Shown: positions 1-6,230 of the stretch, in pieces
Layout of the letters: every line of letters starts with the position of its first letter
How positions within the stretch are numbered: position 1 is the stretch's first letter
Assembly (NCBI GenBank): GCA_030640275.1
Contig: DAOWJR010000034.1
Coordinates: 1-9,611 of the forward strand
Direction: 5' to 3'
Source of the DNA: Actinomycetes bacterium
GTDB taxonomy: Bacteria > Actinomycetota > Humimicrobiia > JAHJRV01
Length of the DNA stretch: 9,611 nt
Position numbers and translations under genes: made by a program
The notes under the pieces: model-generated
Database searches by the model: none
The model's input: the letters and a program-made list of their open reading frames with translations, nothing else
Told to the model about the DNA's origin: nothing

Positions 1-822
1 CTTCCTAAACTTGGTATAGTGCGTTTCACAAAGACAAGAGAAATAGAAGGAGAAATAAAGAATGTAACTATATCTAAGAAATGCAGTAAGTACTATATTG
101 CCTTTAACTGCAGGGTTGATACAGCCGAGCCGAAAGAAAAAAAACAATCAGAGATAGGTATAGACAGAGGGATAAAAATATTTGCCCAATGTTCAGATAA
201 AATAGCTATTCATACAGTATCACCATTAAAGAAGAATCTTAATAAATTAGCCAAACTCCAGAGAAGATTAGCAAAGAAAAAGAAATTTTCTTCTAACTAT
301 AGAAAGACTAAAGCAAAAATAAATAAACTCTACTATCATATATCAAATGTACGTAAAGACTTTCTACATAAAACTTCTACACAATTAGCTAAAAGCCACA
401 GCTTAATTGTCATGGAAGACTTGAAGGTAAAGAATATATCTAAATCTATAAAAGGTACTATAGAGAATCCAGGAAATAATGTTAAAGCTAAATCTGTATT
501 AAATAGATCTATTCTTGATCAGGGATGATCTATGTTTAAAGATTTTCTTTCATACAAGATGAATTGGTATGGAGGAGATTTAATCCTTATCAATCCAAAA
601 AATACCAGTATCAAATGTAGCATATGTTCTCATGTTGCTAAAGAGAACAGAAAATCACTAATAAAATTTCAATGTGTAAAATGTAAACACACAGAAAATG
701 CAGATTTAAATGCAAGTAAAAACATTTTAGCCGAAGGACATTCGGTGATAGCCTGTGGAGTGGAAGTATTGGTTTCTACAGTGAAGCAGGAACTCCAAAC
801 ACGAAAGCCGGCAGTGGTATAA
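1..822 (+). pseudogene. tnpB: TnpB-family RNA-guided nuclease, 5'-partial and broken by an in-frame TGA
   Basis: The frame is open from base 1, so the gene starts outside the window; a GTG at 19 is internal, because LPKLG just before it continues the family pattern. RuvC-I shows GIDRG with its Asp at 163-165. RuvC-II shows VMEDLK with its Glu at 415-417. A CxxC...CxxC zinc ribbon lies at 616-684, and RuvC-III shows NADLNASKN with its Asp at 703-705. All three catalytic acids are present. A TGA at 526-528 interrupts the same frame directly after SILDQG, where the family normally has Trp (DQGW). Both halves are otherwise intact and collinear, so one TGG-to-TGA change explains the break. Translation would stop before the zinc ribbon and RuvC-III and give an inactive nuclease. 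The final stop is TAA at 820-822. Readthrough or an alternative code is possible but unsupported: Trp in the neighbouring genes is encoded by TGG. Confidence 0.88.
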
Positions 823-862
823 GTGGGAGAATCCCCTTGCTTTAGCTATGGGGAGTTGTCAA
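720..862 (+). ncRNA. Possible omega RNA (reRNA) overlapping the tnpB 3' end
   Basis: In characterised TnpB systems such as ISDra2, the guide RNA scaffold is made from the last 100-150 nt of tnpB plus the right end, and the guide is the flanking sequence just beyond the element. Here the right-end hairpin and terminal TCAA are intact. By analogy the scaffold would end at 862 and the guide would begin at 863 (ATTATAAAATTGAGTATC). The 5' boundary at 720 is only an estimate. The call rests on element architecture; no transcript evidence is available from sequence alone. Confidence 0.4.
831..862 (+). repeat. Right-end hairpin and cleavage site of the IS200/IS605-type element
   Basis: CCCC at 833-836 pairs with GGGG at 850-853. 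An inner GC-TTTA-GC pairing sits within the loop. The hairpin is followed by AGTTGTCAA. This imperfect palindrome plus terminal TCAA matches the subterminal hairpin recognised by Y1 transposases at the right end of the family, and it directly follows the tnpB stop. It could also act as a weak transcription terminator, although no T-run follows. Confidence 0.7.
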
Positions 863-1160
863 ATTATAAAATTGAGTATCATTAGATTATTTTATTGCTT
901 TTATCCCTATAACTAAACAAATATTTCATAAAAGAGATAGCTGGCATAAGAAATGAAATAAAAAAAGAGAAGGAGTTGGTGACTCTTTAAATTTTATAGA
1001 AAAACTGAGATTGACTCGGAAAAGATAAAATCTCCAATTAAAATTAAATTACAATTATATTTAAAAAGATTTATAATTTATTTCATAAAATTATAATTAA
1101 ATAATTTTTTTAATCTTTATTACTCTTTCTAAAATAAAATTCTAAACACCTGGAAAGATT
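863..1160. other. Gene-free AT-rich region between the IS element and malic enzyme
   Basis: No reading frame longer than about 26 codons is convincing in any frame. Two related short palindromes are visible: GAGTTGGTGACTC (973-985) and GAGATTGACTC (1007-1017). The GAGATT of the second can also pair with AATCTC at 1029-1034 across a 16-nt loop. Their role is unknown. From about 1035 to 1145 the sequence is nearly pure A/T and presumably contains the malic enzyme promoter, but no -35/-10 pair with proper spacing stands out. Confidence 0.5.
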
Positions 1161-2423
1161 ATGAATAAAAAAATTTATAAAGAAGATGATGAATTGAAGA
1201 AGAAAGCATTGAAACTGCATGAAGAAAATAGGGGGAAGCTCTCTTTAGAACCTAAAATATCCATAGAAAATTATCATCACTTGAGTTTGGCATATAGTCC
1301 TGGAGTAGCAGAACCTTCTAAGATTATCGCTAAATATCCTGAAAAAGTTGATTTGTATACTTTTAGAGGAAACTCAGTTGCAGTTGTATCAGATGGTTCC
1401 GCAGTTTTAGGATTAGGAAATATAGGACCAAAAGCTGCATTACCAGTTATGGAAGGGAAGGCAATACTTTTTAAAAGATTTGCGGGGATAGATGCATTTC
1501 CAATTTGCTTAGACACCCAAGACCCCGATGAAATAATAAAAACCATTAAACTCCTTGAACCAACTTTTGGTGGAATAAATATAGAGGATATTTCTGCTCC
1601 AAGATGCTTCTATATTGAGGAAACCATTAAAAAAGAATTGGATATTCCAATATTTCATGATGATCAACATGGAACTGCTGTGGTTGTAGGAGCAGCATTT
1701 CTAAATGCATGCAAACTCCTTAAAAAAGAGATTGAAAAATTAAAAATTACAATTATTGGAGCAGGCGCTGCGGGAATTGCTGTTGGAAATTTCCTGTTAG
1801 ATTTAGGAGTTGAAACTTTGATAATTTGTGATTCTAAAGGAATTATTTATTCAGGAAGAAAGGAAGGAATGAATCCATATAAAGAGAGCTTGGCTAAAAA
1901 AGGAAACAAAAAGAATGAGAAGGGGTCCTTAAAAGATGCCATCAAGGATTCAGATTTTTTAATTGGATTATCCGTTGGAAACATTGCTACAAAAGATATG
2001 GTTAAGTCTATGGCACCTGAACCAGTTGTTTTTGCATTAGCAAATCCTATCCCTGAGATTCATCCAAAATTAGCTTTAGAAGCAGGTGCTTCAATTGTAG
2101 GAACTGGAAGATCTGATTTTCCAAATCAAATAAATAATGTACTTTGCTTCCCAGGAATTTTTAGAGGAACATTAGATGTTAGAGCTACTGAAATAAATTT
2201 TAACATGAAGAAAGCTGCTACTAATGCTATTTGTAGTTTAATCCCTGAAAAGGAATTAAAACCAGATTGTATAATTCCAAAGGTTTTTAATCCAGATGTT
2301 GCTCCTTCTGTAGCCTATGCTACTGCAAAAGCTGCTATAGAAAGTGGTGTATCTAAAAAACCTTTAGAACCTGAAGAAATAAAAAAAAGAACTTACCACT
2401 TAACAAAGAAATACTGGAAGTAA
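1161..2423 (+). CDS. Malic enzyme, short bacterial form (NAD(P)-dependent oxaloacetate-decarboxylating)
   Basis: This cytoplasmic enzyme oxidatively decarboxylates malate to pyruvate + CO2, reducing NAD(P)+. At 420 residues it is the short bacterial form without the phosphotransacetylase-like tail of MaeB. N-terminal malic domain: YSPGVAEP at 45-52 with the conserved Tyr, the VMEGK Lys at 100, EDIS at 142-145 and HDDQHG at 166-171 for metal and substrate binding. C-terminal Rossmann domain: IIGAGAAG at 198-205, ANP at 294-296, and GTGRSDFPNQINN with the conserved Asn pair at 325-326. An Asp near the end of the second beta strand (224) would suit NAD, but cofactor choice cannot be settled by eye. 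The ATG at 1161 follows GGAAAG with 4 nt between. No co-directional gene is close, so it is probably transcribed alone. The class I fumarase about 1.1 kb downstream supplies its substrate. Confidence 0.96.
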   Translation: MNKKIYKEDDELKKKALKLHEENRGKLSLEPKISIENYHHLSLAYSPGVAEPSKIIAKYPEKVDLYTFRGNSVAVVSDGSAVLGLGNIGPKAALPVMEGKAILFKRFAGIDAFPICLDTQDPDEIIKTIKLLEPTFGGINIEDISAPRCFYIEETIKKELDIPIFHDDQHGTAVVVGAAFLNACKLLKKEIEKLKITIIGAGAAGIAVGNFLLDLGVETLIICDSKGIIYSGRKEGMNPYKESLAKKGNKKNEKGSLKDAIKDSDFLIGLSVGNIATKDMVKSMAPEPVVFALANPIPEIHPKLALEAGASIVGTGRSDFPNQINNVLCFPGIFRGTLDVRATEINFNMKKAATNAICSLIPEKELKPDCIIPKVFNPDVAPSVAYATAKAAIESGVSKKPLEPEEIKKRTYHLTKKYWK

Positions 2424-2500
2424 TAAAGTTTTGCTCTACATCTCTCATTATTAATATTCTGTTATTGTAACAACATCTTTTAAAGAAACTTTACAAATTT

Positions 2501-2526
2501 AAAAAATTCACCTAAAATATGGTGAA
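2501..2526 (-). terminator. Terminator-like inverted repeat, oriented on the minus strand
   Basis: TTCACC (2507-2512) and GGTGAA (2521-2526) form a perfect 6-bp stem with an 8-nt loop. The run of six A at 2501-2506 becomes a U-run directly after the stem on the minus strand, as in a rho-independent terminator. No T-run follows on the plus strand. There is no minus-strand gene upstream of it in this direction, so a terminator role is uncertain. Confidence 0.25.
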
Positions 2527-2578
2527 AAATTAAAATTCAACTAAATTAGTATAAGCAATTTTAAATATTAACTTTTTT

Positions 2579-2639
2579 GTCATTATGAAGGAGCACTTCG
2601 CCTTGCTCGAGTTTAAACTTTAGCGACTGAAGAATCTTA
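2579..2639. repeat. Degenerate intergenic dispersed repeat of the GTCATTGCGAGG...GAAGCAATCT type
   Basis: About 60 bp with clearly higher G+C than its surroundings: GTCATTATGAAGGAGC at one end and GCGACTGAAGAATCTT at the other. They are joined by ACTTCGCCTTGCTC and a palindrome AGTTTAAACT (2610-2619). The ends resemble a widespread intergenic repeat in many bacterial genomes and metagenome bins, whose consensus runs roughly GTCATTGCGAGGAGC...GCGACGAAGCAATCT. GAGCA (2591-2595) and TGCTC (2604-2608) form an internal stem. It encodes no protein. The identification is from memory of the repeat consensus, not from a search. Confidence 0.55.
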
Positions 2640-2774
2640 TTAACTAATTGTATCTATAAAACTATTGAATATAAAAAAATTGAAATTAAAAATTCTAATT
2701 TGGTAATTTTAATACTTTGATACTTTAATAACATATAAAGTGTATAAAGAAAAATATTGTAAAAAGTGTGATTT

Positions 2775-3413
2775 ATGAAATATGGCATAGTAACAGCAGA
2801 TATTATTGAATCCAAAGAAATAACTGATAGGGATTTATTTTTTAAACTTTTTTCTGAAAAAATTAGTTATATTAATAAAAGATTTTCCTCTCTCTTGCTT
2901 GTTCCATTTAAAATATATAGGGGTGATGAGTTCCAGGGTTGTGTGAAAGAAATCAACAAAATACCTGAATTTTTATCAATAATTAGAGAAAATTTTTATC
3001 CCTTACAATTTAGAGCTGGAATCGGAATTGGTTCAATATCTACTAAGATAAAAAGGGATATAGGAAAAATAGATGGTGAAGCTTTAAGACTTTCCAGTCA
3101 AGCATTAGAAATTATTAAAAAAGAAAAAGAAAGAATCACATATTATAAAATCATACCTGAATACAAACATTTAGAGGAAATTATTAATAATTTTTACATC
3201 CTTTTGGATTTAAATGTCATTAATAGAACTGTTAAACAGTGGGATGCTATAAAGTTGTATCGAGATATAAAAAATCTAAAGAAAGTGGCAAAAAAATTAA
3301 ACGTAACATTTCAAAATGTTTCAAAGAGACTCAGAGCTGCTCATTGGTCACAATATTATCAATTAGAGAGATTTTTAATAAAAAAATTAGAGGAATATTT
3401 TCCTCCTAATTAG
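2775..3413 (+). CDS. SatD-family protein with C-terminal helix-turn-helix
   Basis: The 212-residue soluble protein begins with ITADIIESK-like residues (YGIVTADIIESKE, 3-15), then shows YRGDEFQG at 48-55, RAGIGIGS at 80-87 and a GEALRLSSQA helix at 101-110. This matches the SatD family, named after an acid-tolerance operon of Streptococcus mutans. The GDEF stretch and the alpha/beta pattern recall a degenerate nucleotide-cyclase or GGDEF-like fold; that is inference. The C-terminal part carries a helix-turn-helix (VAKKLNVTFQNVSKRLRAAHW, second helix near 179-190), which suggests DNA binding. Molecular function is not established. No neighbour of the usual membrane-protein type sits beside it, and it stands alone between two gaps of more than 140 bp. 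The ATG at 2775 has no obvious Shine-Dalgarno, and no better start is visible. Confidence 0.8.
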   Translation: MKYGIVTADIIESKEITDRDLFFKLFSEKISYINKRFSSLLLVPFKIYRGDEFQGCVKEINKIPEFLSIIRENFYPLQFRAGIGIGSISTKIKRDIGKIDGEALRLSSQALEIIKKEKERITYYKIIPEYKHLEEIINNFYILLDLNVINRTVKQWDAIKLYRDIKNLKKVAKKLNVTFQNVSKRLRAAHWSQYYQLERFLIKKLEEYFPPN

Positions 3414-3556
3414 GCAGATTTATTTTTTAGTTTGAATTTAATATTTTTTAAATTTAATAAATGCATGCACTTCACTATCCTCTACTTTCAAATTAGGGGG
3501 AGAGAAAATAATCTATAAATTTATATTTTTAAGATTGTGAAAAGGAAAGTTAAGAT

Positions 3557-4402
3557 ATGAGAAAAATTAGTGTAAATAAAATAAGAGAAAAGGTAGCAAT
3601 GCTTTGTAAAAAAGCAAACTATAAACTACCTGATGATGTTAAAAGTGCAATCAAAGAAGCATACAATAAAGAAAAATCTGAATTGGGAAAAGATGTATTA
3701 TCTCAAATTATAAAAAATTATGAAATTGCCGAAAATTCAAAGGTAGCAATCTGTCAGGATACTGGCATTGCAATTTTTTTTATAAAGATAGGAGAAGATG
3801 TAAAAATTGTAGATGGTGATATATATGATGCTGTTAATGAGGGAGTTAGAAATGGATATTTGGAAGGATATCTTAGAGCTTCAATAGTTAAAGATCCGCT
3901 CTATGAGAGAGAAAACACATTAGATAACACTCCAGCAATTATACATTTAGAAATAGTTTCAGGAAAAAATCTGGAAATTACTCTAATGCCTAAAGGTGCT
4001 GGTTCAGAAAATATGTCAAAGATGACTATTCTAACTCCTTCTGCTAGCGAAGAAGATATAGAAAATTTTGTTGTAAAAACCGTTAAAGAAGGTGGAGCCA
4101 ACGCATGTCCTCCACTAATAGTAGGAGTGGGAATTGGAGGAAATTTGGAAAGCTGCACACTCTTATCAAAGAAAGCTCTGTTAAGAAAAATAGGTACACA
4201 AAATCCTAATTCAAAATATTCACAACTTGAAAAAAAAATATTGAAAAAGATCAATAAGTTAGGAATTGGTCCTGCAGGATTTGGAGGTATTTATACTGCA
4301 TTAGCTGTTTATATAGAAACATCTCCCTGCCATATTTCTAATTTACCAATATGTGTAAATCTCAATTGTCATGCAGCTCGTAGAGCTTCATTAATTATCT
4401 AA
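3557..4402 (+). CDS. fumA: Class I fumarate hydratase, alpha subunit
   Basis: This is the [4Fe-4S] subunit of a two-subunit class I fumarase, which reversibly hydrates fumarate to malate in the cytoplasm. Its 281 residues match the usual alpha length of about 280. Likely cluster cysteines are Cys66 in CQDTG, Cys184 in GGANACPP and Cys271 in NCHAARR. MPKGAGSEN at 144-152 and GPAGFGG at 238-244 are family signatures. Alpha subunits of tartrate dehydratase (TtdA) are close relatives and cannot be wholly excluded; the malic enzyme nearby favours fumarase. The ATG follows AAGGA at 3542-3546, a rather long spacing of 10 nt. The beta subunit starts 19 bp after the stop, so the pair is an operon. A bare [4Fe-4S] hydratase of this kind is oxygen-labile, consistent with an anaerobe. 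Confidence 0.95.
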   Translation: MRKISVNKIREKVAMLCKKANYKLPDDVKSAIKEAYNKEKSELGKDVLSQIIKNYEIAENSKVAICQDTGIAIFFIKIGEDVKIVDGDIYDAVNEGVRNGYLEGYLRASIVKDPLYERENTLDNTPAIIHLEIVSGKNLEITLMPKGAGSENMSKMTILTPSASEEDIENFVVKTVKEGGANACPPLIVGVGIGGNLESCTLLSKKALLRKIGTQNPNSKYSQLEKKILKKINKLGIGPAGFGGIYTALAVYIETSPCHISNLPICVNLNCHAARRASLII

Positions 4403-4410
4403 TATGTAAA

Positions 4411-4415
4411 AAAGG
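4411..4415 (+). promoter_or_regulatory. Ribosome binding site deciding the fumB start
   Basis: AAAGG lies six bases before the ATG at 4422 but directly against an in-frame TTG at 4416. Normal spacing therefore selects the ATG. Confidence 0.7.
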
Positions 4416-4421
4416 TTGAAT

Positions 4422-4958
4422 ATGTCAAGAACTTTTAGGTTAAAAACTCCCTTTAGTGAAAGGGGTTTAGAGAAACTTAATATAGGAGATAAAATTCTTT
4501 TATCTGGAGTTATATTTACTGTAAGAGATGCAGCTCATAAATTGATAAAAAAACAGATTGATGAAGGAAAAAAAACACCATTTAATCTTAAAGGCTCAGT
4601 AATATTTTATGCTGGACCTACACCTTCAAAACCTGGGAATCCTATTGGCTCTATAGGACCTACTACATCATACAGAATGGATAGATATGCTCCATTTTTT
4701 TACTCGTTAGGAGTAAAAGCTACTATAGGAAAAGGTAGTCGCTCAAAAGAAGTCATTTTAGCTCAAAAAAAATACAAAGCAGTTTATCTTGCAGCTGTTG
4801 GTGGAGTAGCTGCATTACTTGCAAGGCATGTAAAAAAAGCGAAAGTTATAGCATATCCAGAATTAGGTACAGAAGCCATCAGGAAATTGTGGGTTGAAGA
4901 TTTTCCTTGCATTGTAGCAAATGATATACATGGAAATGATATTTATAAAAAAAGATAA
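4422..4958 (+). CDS. fumB: Class I fumarate hydratase, beta subunit
   Basis: This is the C-terminal swivelling-domain partner of the alpha subunit just upstream; together they hydrate fumarate to malate. From the ATG at 4422 it is 178 residues, a normal beta size. Visible signatures, numbered from that ATG, are a GDKILLSGVIFTVRDAAH segment (22-39), AGPTPSKPGNPIGSIGPTT (65-83) with the following RMDRYAP, and IGKGSR at about 102. AAVGGVAALLA follows at about 126-136, and a C-terminal IAYPELGTEAI block after that. An in-frame TTG at 4416 would add two residues but would abut the Shine-Dalgarno AAAGG, so it was rejected. The gene ends 25 bp from the convergent PAP2 gene, with no strong terminator hairpin in the gap. 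Confidence 0.95.
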   Translation: MSRTFRLKTPFSERGLEKLNIGDKILLSGVIFTVRDAAHKLIKKQIDEGKKTPFNLKGSVIFYAGPTPSKPGNPIGSIGPTTSYRMDRYAPFFYSLGVKATIGKGSRSKEVILAQKKYKAVYLAAVGGVAALLARHVKKAKVIAYPELGTEAIRKLWVEDFPCIVANDIHGNDIYKKR

Positions 4959-4983
4959 AAGACTCTGTAATTTTGAATGACAA

Positions 4984-5868
4984 CTATTTTACTTCCCACT
5001 CAGCTTTCTTTATTATAAAAGGCATTAAGAAGGTAAGCCATAATCCCATAACAAAATATCTTATATATGTGAAAAAATCTGCGACAGGTAATATTTCCTT
5101 TAACCCAATTCTAATTATCAATGCAACAGATAAAGCTATGATTATTTTTATAACCTGAATGTAAAGTTTTGCTTTAGGGTTAAAATCTATATATCTTTTT
5201 TCAAAAGTTGCTCCTAAGATAATACCTGATAAAACCCCTATAATTTGACCAGTTGAATAGGTAGGGTAAATAAGAAAAATAATTAGAGGAATACTAATAA
5301 TTAAAATTGGGATTAAATAATCACCGTGAAAATACTTCTTATTATAATTTGATAAAACCTCCCAAACTTTATATTTTTTTATTAGAAATAATAAAATTAT
5401 TAGTATTAGAAAACCAATTATCCATCCACCAAAAACATCTATTGGAAAATGTACTCCTAAATATATTCTACTTAATGAAACCAAAGAGATTATTATTAAT
5501 AGCATAATTTTTAACCAATTCCTTTTAACTTCTGAAAAGAAATAACCCCAAAAAACAACTGCTCCTTGAGCATGTCCACTTGGAAAAGCGTAGCTATCCA
5601 TTTCAAGTAAAACCCTCACCTTTTCTGGTGATGGTCTTAATGTATGAAAAAAATCTTTTAAATAAGTATTAGAAATGGATGAAACAAGATAAAAAGTTAT
5701 TAAATTTAAACCAATAACCTTATCAAAACAAAGATAAATAATTGGGATAAAAATTAGATAGAATGTCTCATCTCCTAACATAGTTATATATTTAAAAAAA
5801 ATATCAAAAAAAGAATTTGAAAATGATTGTACAAGTTTTATGAATTCATATCCTGAAAAATATTCCAC
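4984..5868 (-). CDS. PAP2-family membrane phosphatase with extended C-terminal membrane region
   Basis: This 294-residue integral membrane protein has the complete PAP2 active site. Motif C1 is K71 followed by six residues and R78-P79. Motif C2 is PSGH at 96-99. Motif C3 is S133-R134, five residues, H140, three residues, D144. Such enzymes remove phosphate from lipid phosphates, for example undecaprenyl pyrophosphate or phosphatidic acid, at the outer membrane face; the substrate here is unknown. Hydrophobic segments lie near 34-48, 51-67, 102-112, 118-132, 146-163, 184-201, 207-221, 236-256 and 268-287. The part after about 165 extends beyond the usual core of roughly 200 residues and holds four more membrane segments. 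The start is a GTG at 5868 with a strong AGGAGG five bases upstream. It lies 125 bp downstream of the YggU-type gene and may be co-transcribed with it. Confidence 0.92.
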   Translation of the reverse strand: MEYFSGYEFIKLVQSFSNSFFDIFFKYITMLGDETFYLIFIPIIYLCFDKVIGLNLITFYLVSSISNTYLKDFFHTLRPSPEKVRVLLEMDSYAFPSGHAQGAVVFWGYFFSEVKRNWLKIMLLIIISLVSLSRIYLGVHFPIDVFGGWIIGFLILIILLFLIKKYKVWEVLSNYNKKYFHGDYLIPILIISIPLIIFLIYPTYSTGQIIGVLSGIILGATFEKRYIDFNPKAKLYIQVIKIIIALSVALIIRIGLKEILPVADFFTYIRYFVMGLWLTFLMPFIIKKAEWEVK

Positions 5869-5873
5869 TTCAC

Positions 5874-5879
5874 CCTCCT
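5874..5879 (-). promoter_or_regulatory. Strong ribosome binding site fixing the GTG start of the PAP2 gene
   Basis: On the minus strand AGGAGG is followed after 5 nt by GTG (5868). A second GTG lies only 1 nt after the AGGAGG core, far too close to be used. Confidence 0.8.
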
Positions 5880-5993
5880 GATAATTAATTATATCTTTAT
5901 CTTATTTTTTATTTAAATTATATTCATATTTTAATTGTTATCATTTTTTTGTCTCTATTTCTAATTCATTTTTTTCTTTTCATTCCAATATAT

Positions 5994-6230
5994 TTATTGT
6001 TTATTATCCTTTAAATCTATTTTAATTAACTTATTTCTTTTTCTCTTACCTCTAATAATTTTAATTGATGATTTAGAAACATTGTAATATTTAGATAACA
6101 ATTTTATAACAGCCTGATTTGCTTTACCTTTTTCAGCAGAAGCTTTTACCTTAATTTTAACTTTACTATTTTCCTTAACTAATTCATTTTTATCAGAATC
6201 TGGAATTACTTTTACCTCAATAACTACCAA
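5994..6230 (-). CDS. YggU/DUF167 (UPF0235) family small protein
   Basis: The 78-residue protein aligns by eye with the DUF167/UPF0235 family. It has the VKVIPDSDKNE strand at 6-16, the signature KVKASAEKGKANQAVIKLLS (27-46, normally xAPPxxGKANxALxxxLA), and a C-terminal IKIIRGKRKRNKLIKI segment at 56-71 (normally vxGxxSRxKxvxI). The family is widespread and its biochemical role is not established. The length is normal. The start is TTG at 6230 with GAGGT six bases upstream; an in-frame TAG lies four codons before it and no ATG is available. It is the first gene of a minus-strand pair with the PAP2 gene. The protein is very rich in Lys, partly a result of AT-rich codon use. Confidence 0.88.
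   Translation of the reverse strand: MVVIEVKVIPDSDKNELVKENSKVKIKVKASAEKGKANQAVIKLLSKYYNVSKSSIKIIRGKRKRNKLIKIDLKDNKQ

Larger units (their letters stand above)
1..862 (+). mobile_element. IS200/IS605-type element, right-hand part (left end outside window)
   Basis: The stretch holds the C-terminal two thirds of a TnpB-type RNA-guided nuclease gene, followed within 11 bp of its stop by a hairpin (CCCC at 833-836 pairing with GGGG at 850-853) and a terminal TGTCAA. That is the usual layout of the right end of IS200/IS605 and IS605-OrfB-only elements. I place the right end at about 862, just after TCAA; this is inferred from known element ends, not from a target-site comparison. These elements make no target duplication and have no terminal inverted repeats, so no flanking repeat is expected. 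No TnpA (Y1 transposase) is visible, and whether one lies to the left cannot be told. With tnpB interrupted, the copy is probably not autonomous. Confidence 0.8.
2424..2774. other. Gene-free region between malic enzyme and the SatD-family gene
   Basis: The region contains a small A/T hairpin just after the malic enzyme (TGTTA-TTG-TAACA, 2460-2472, followed by ACATCTTTT), a second inverted repeat at 2507-2526, and a GC-richer dispersed-type repeat at about 2579-2639. The hairpin at 2460-2472 could be a weak terminator for the malic enzyme transcript, but its stem has only one G-C pair. The last 130 bp before 2775 are almost pure A/T. No coding sequence is convincing. Confidence 0.5.

Noticed and set aside
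526..528. UGA recoded as Trp (or another amino acid) in this genome
   Set aside because: Trp codons in malic enzyme, SatD, GctA, PAP2 and DUF5667 are TGG. In an AT-rich genome with UGA=Trp, most would be TGA. No other gene in the window needs an internal TGA.
895..990. Short open stretches of about 24-26 codons after the IS element as gene remnants
   Set aside because: They are too short, are bounded by stops in every frame, have no start or ribosome binding site, and resemble no family I recognise.
1277..1546. Minus-strand open frame of 89 codons inside malic enzyme
   Set aside because: It is antisense to a well-conserved gene and has no domain or start signal; a shadow frame.
2717..2748. 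TTGATA (2717-2722) and TATAAA (2743-2748) as the SatD promoter
   Set aside because: The spacing is 20 bp, outside the usual 16-18, and similar hexamers abound in this A/T-rich stretch.
3901..4254. Minus-strand open frame of 117 codons inside the fumarase alpha gene
   Set aside because: It lies opposite conserved [4Fe-4S] hydratase sequence and has no recognisable product.
4416..4421. TTG at 4416 as fumB start
   Set aside because: It directly abuts the Shine-Dalgarno AAAGG; the ATG at 4422 has normal spacing and preserves all family motifs.
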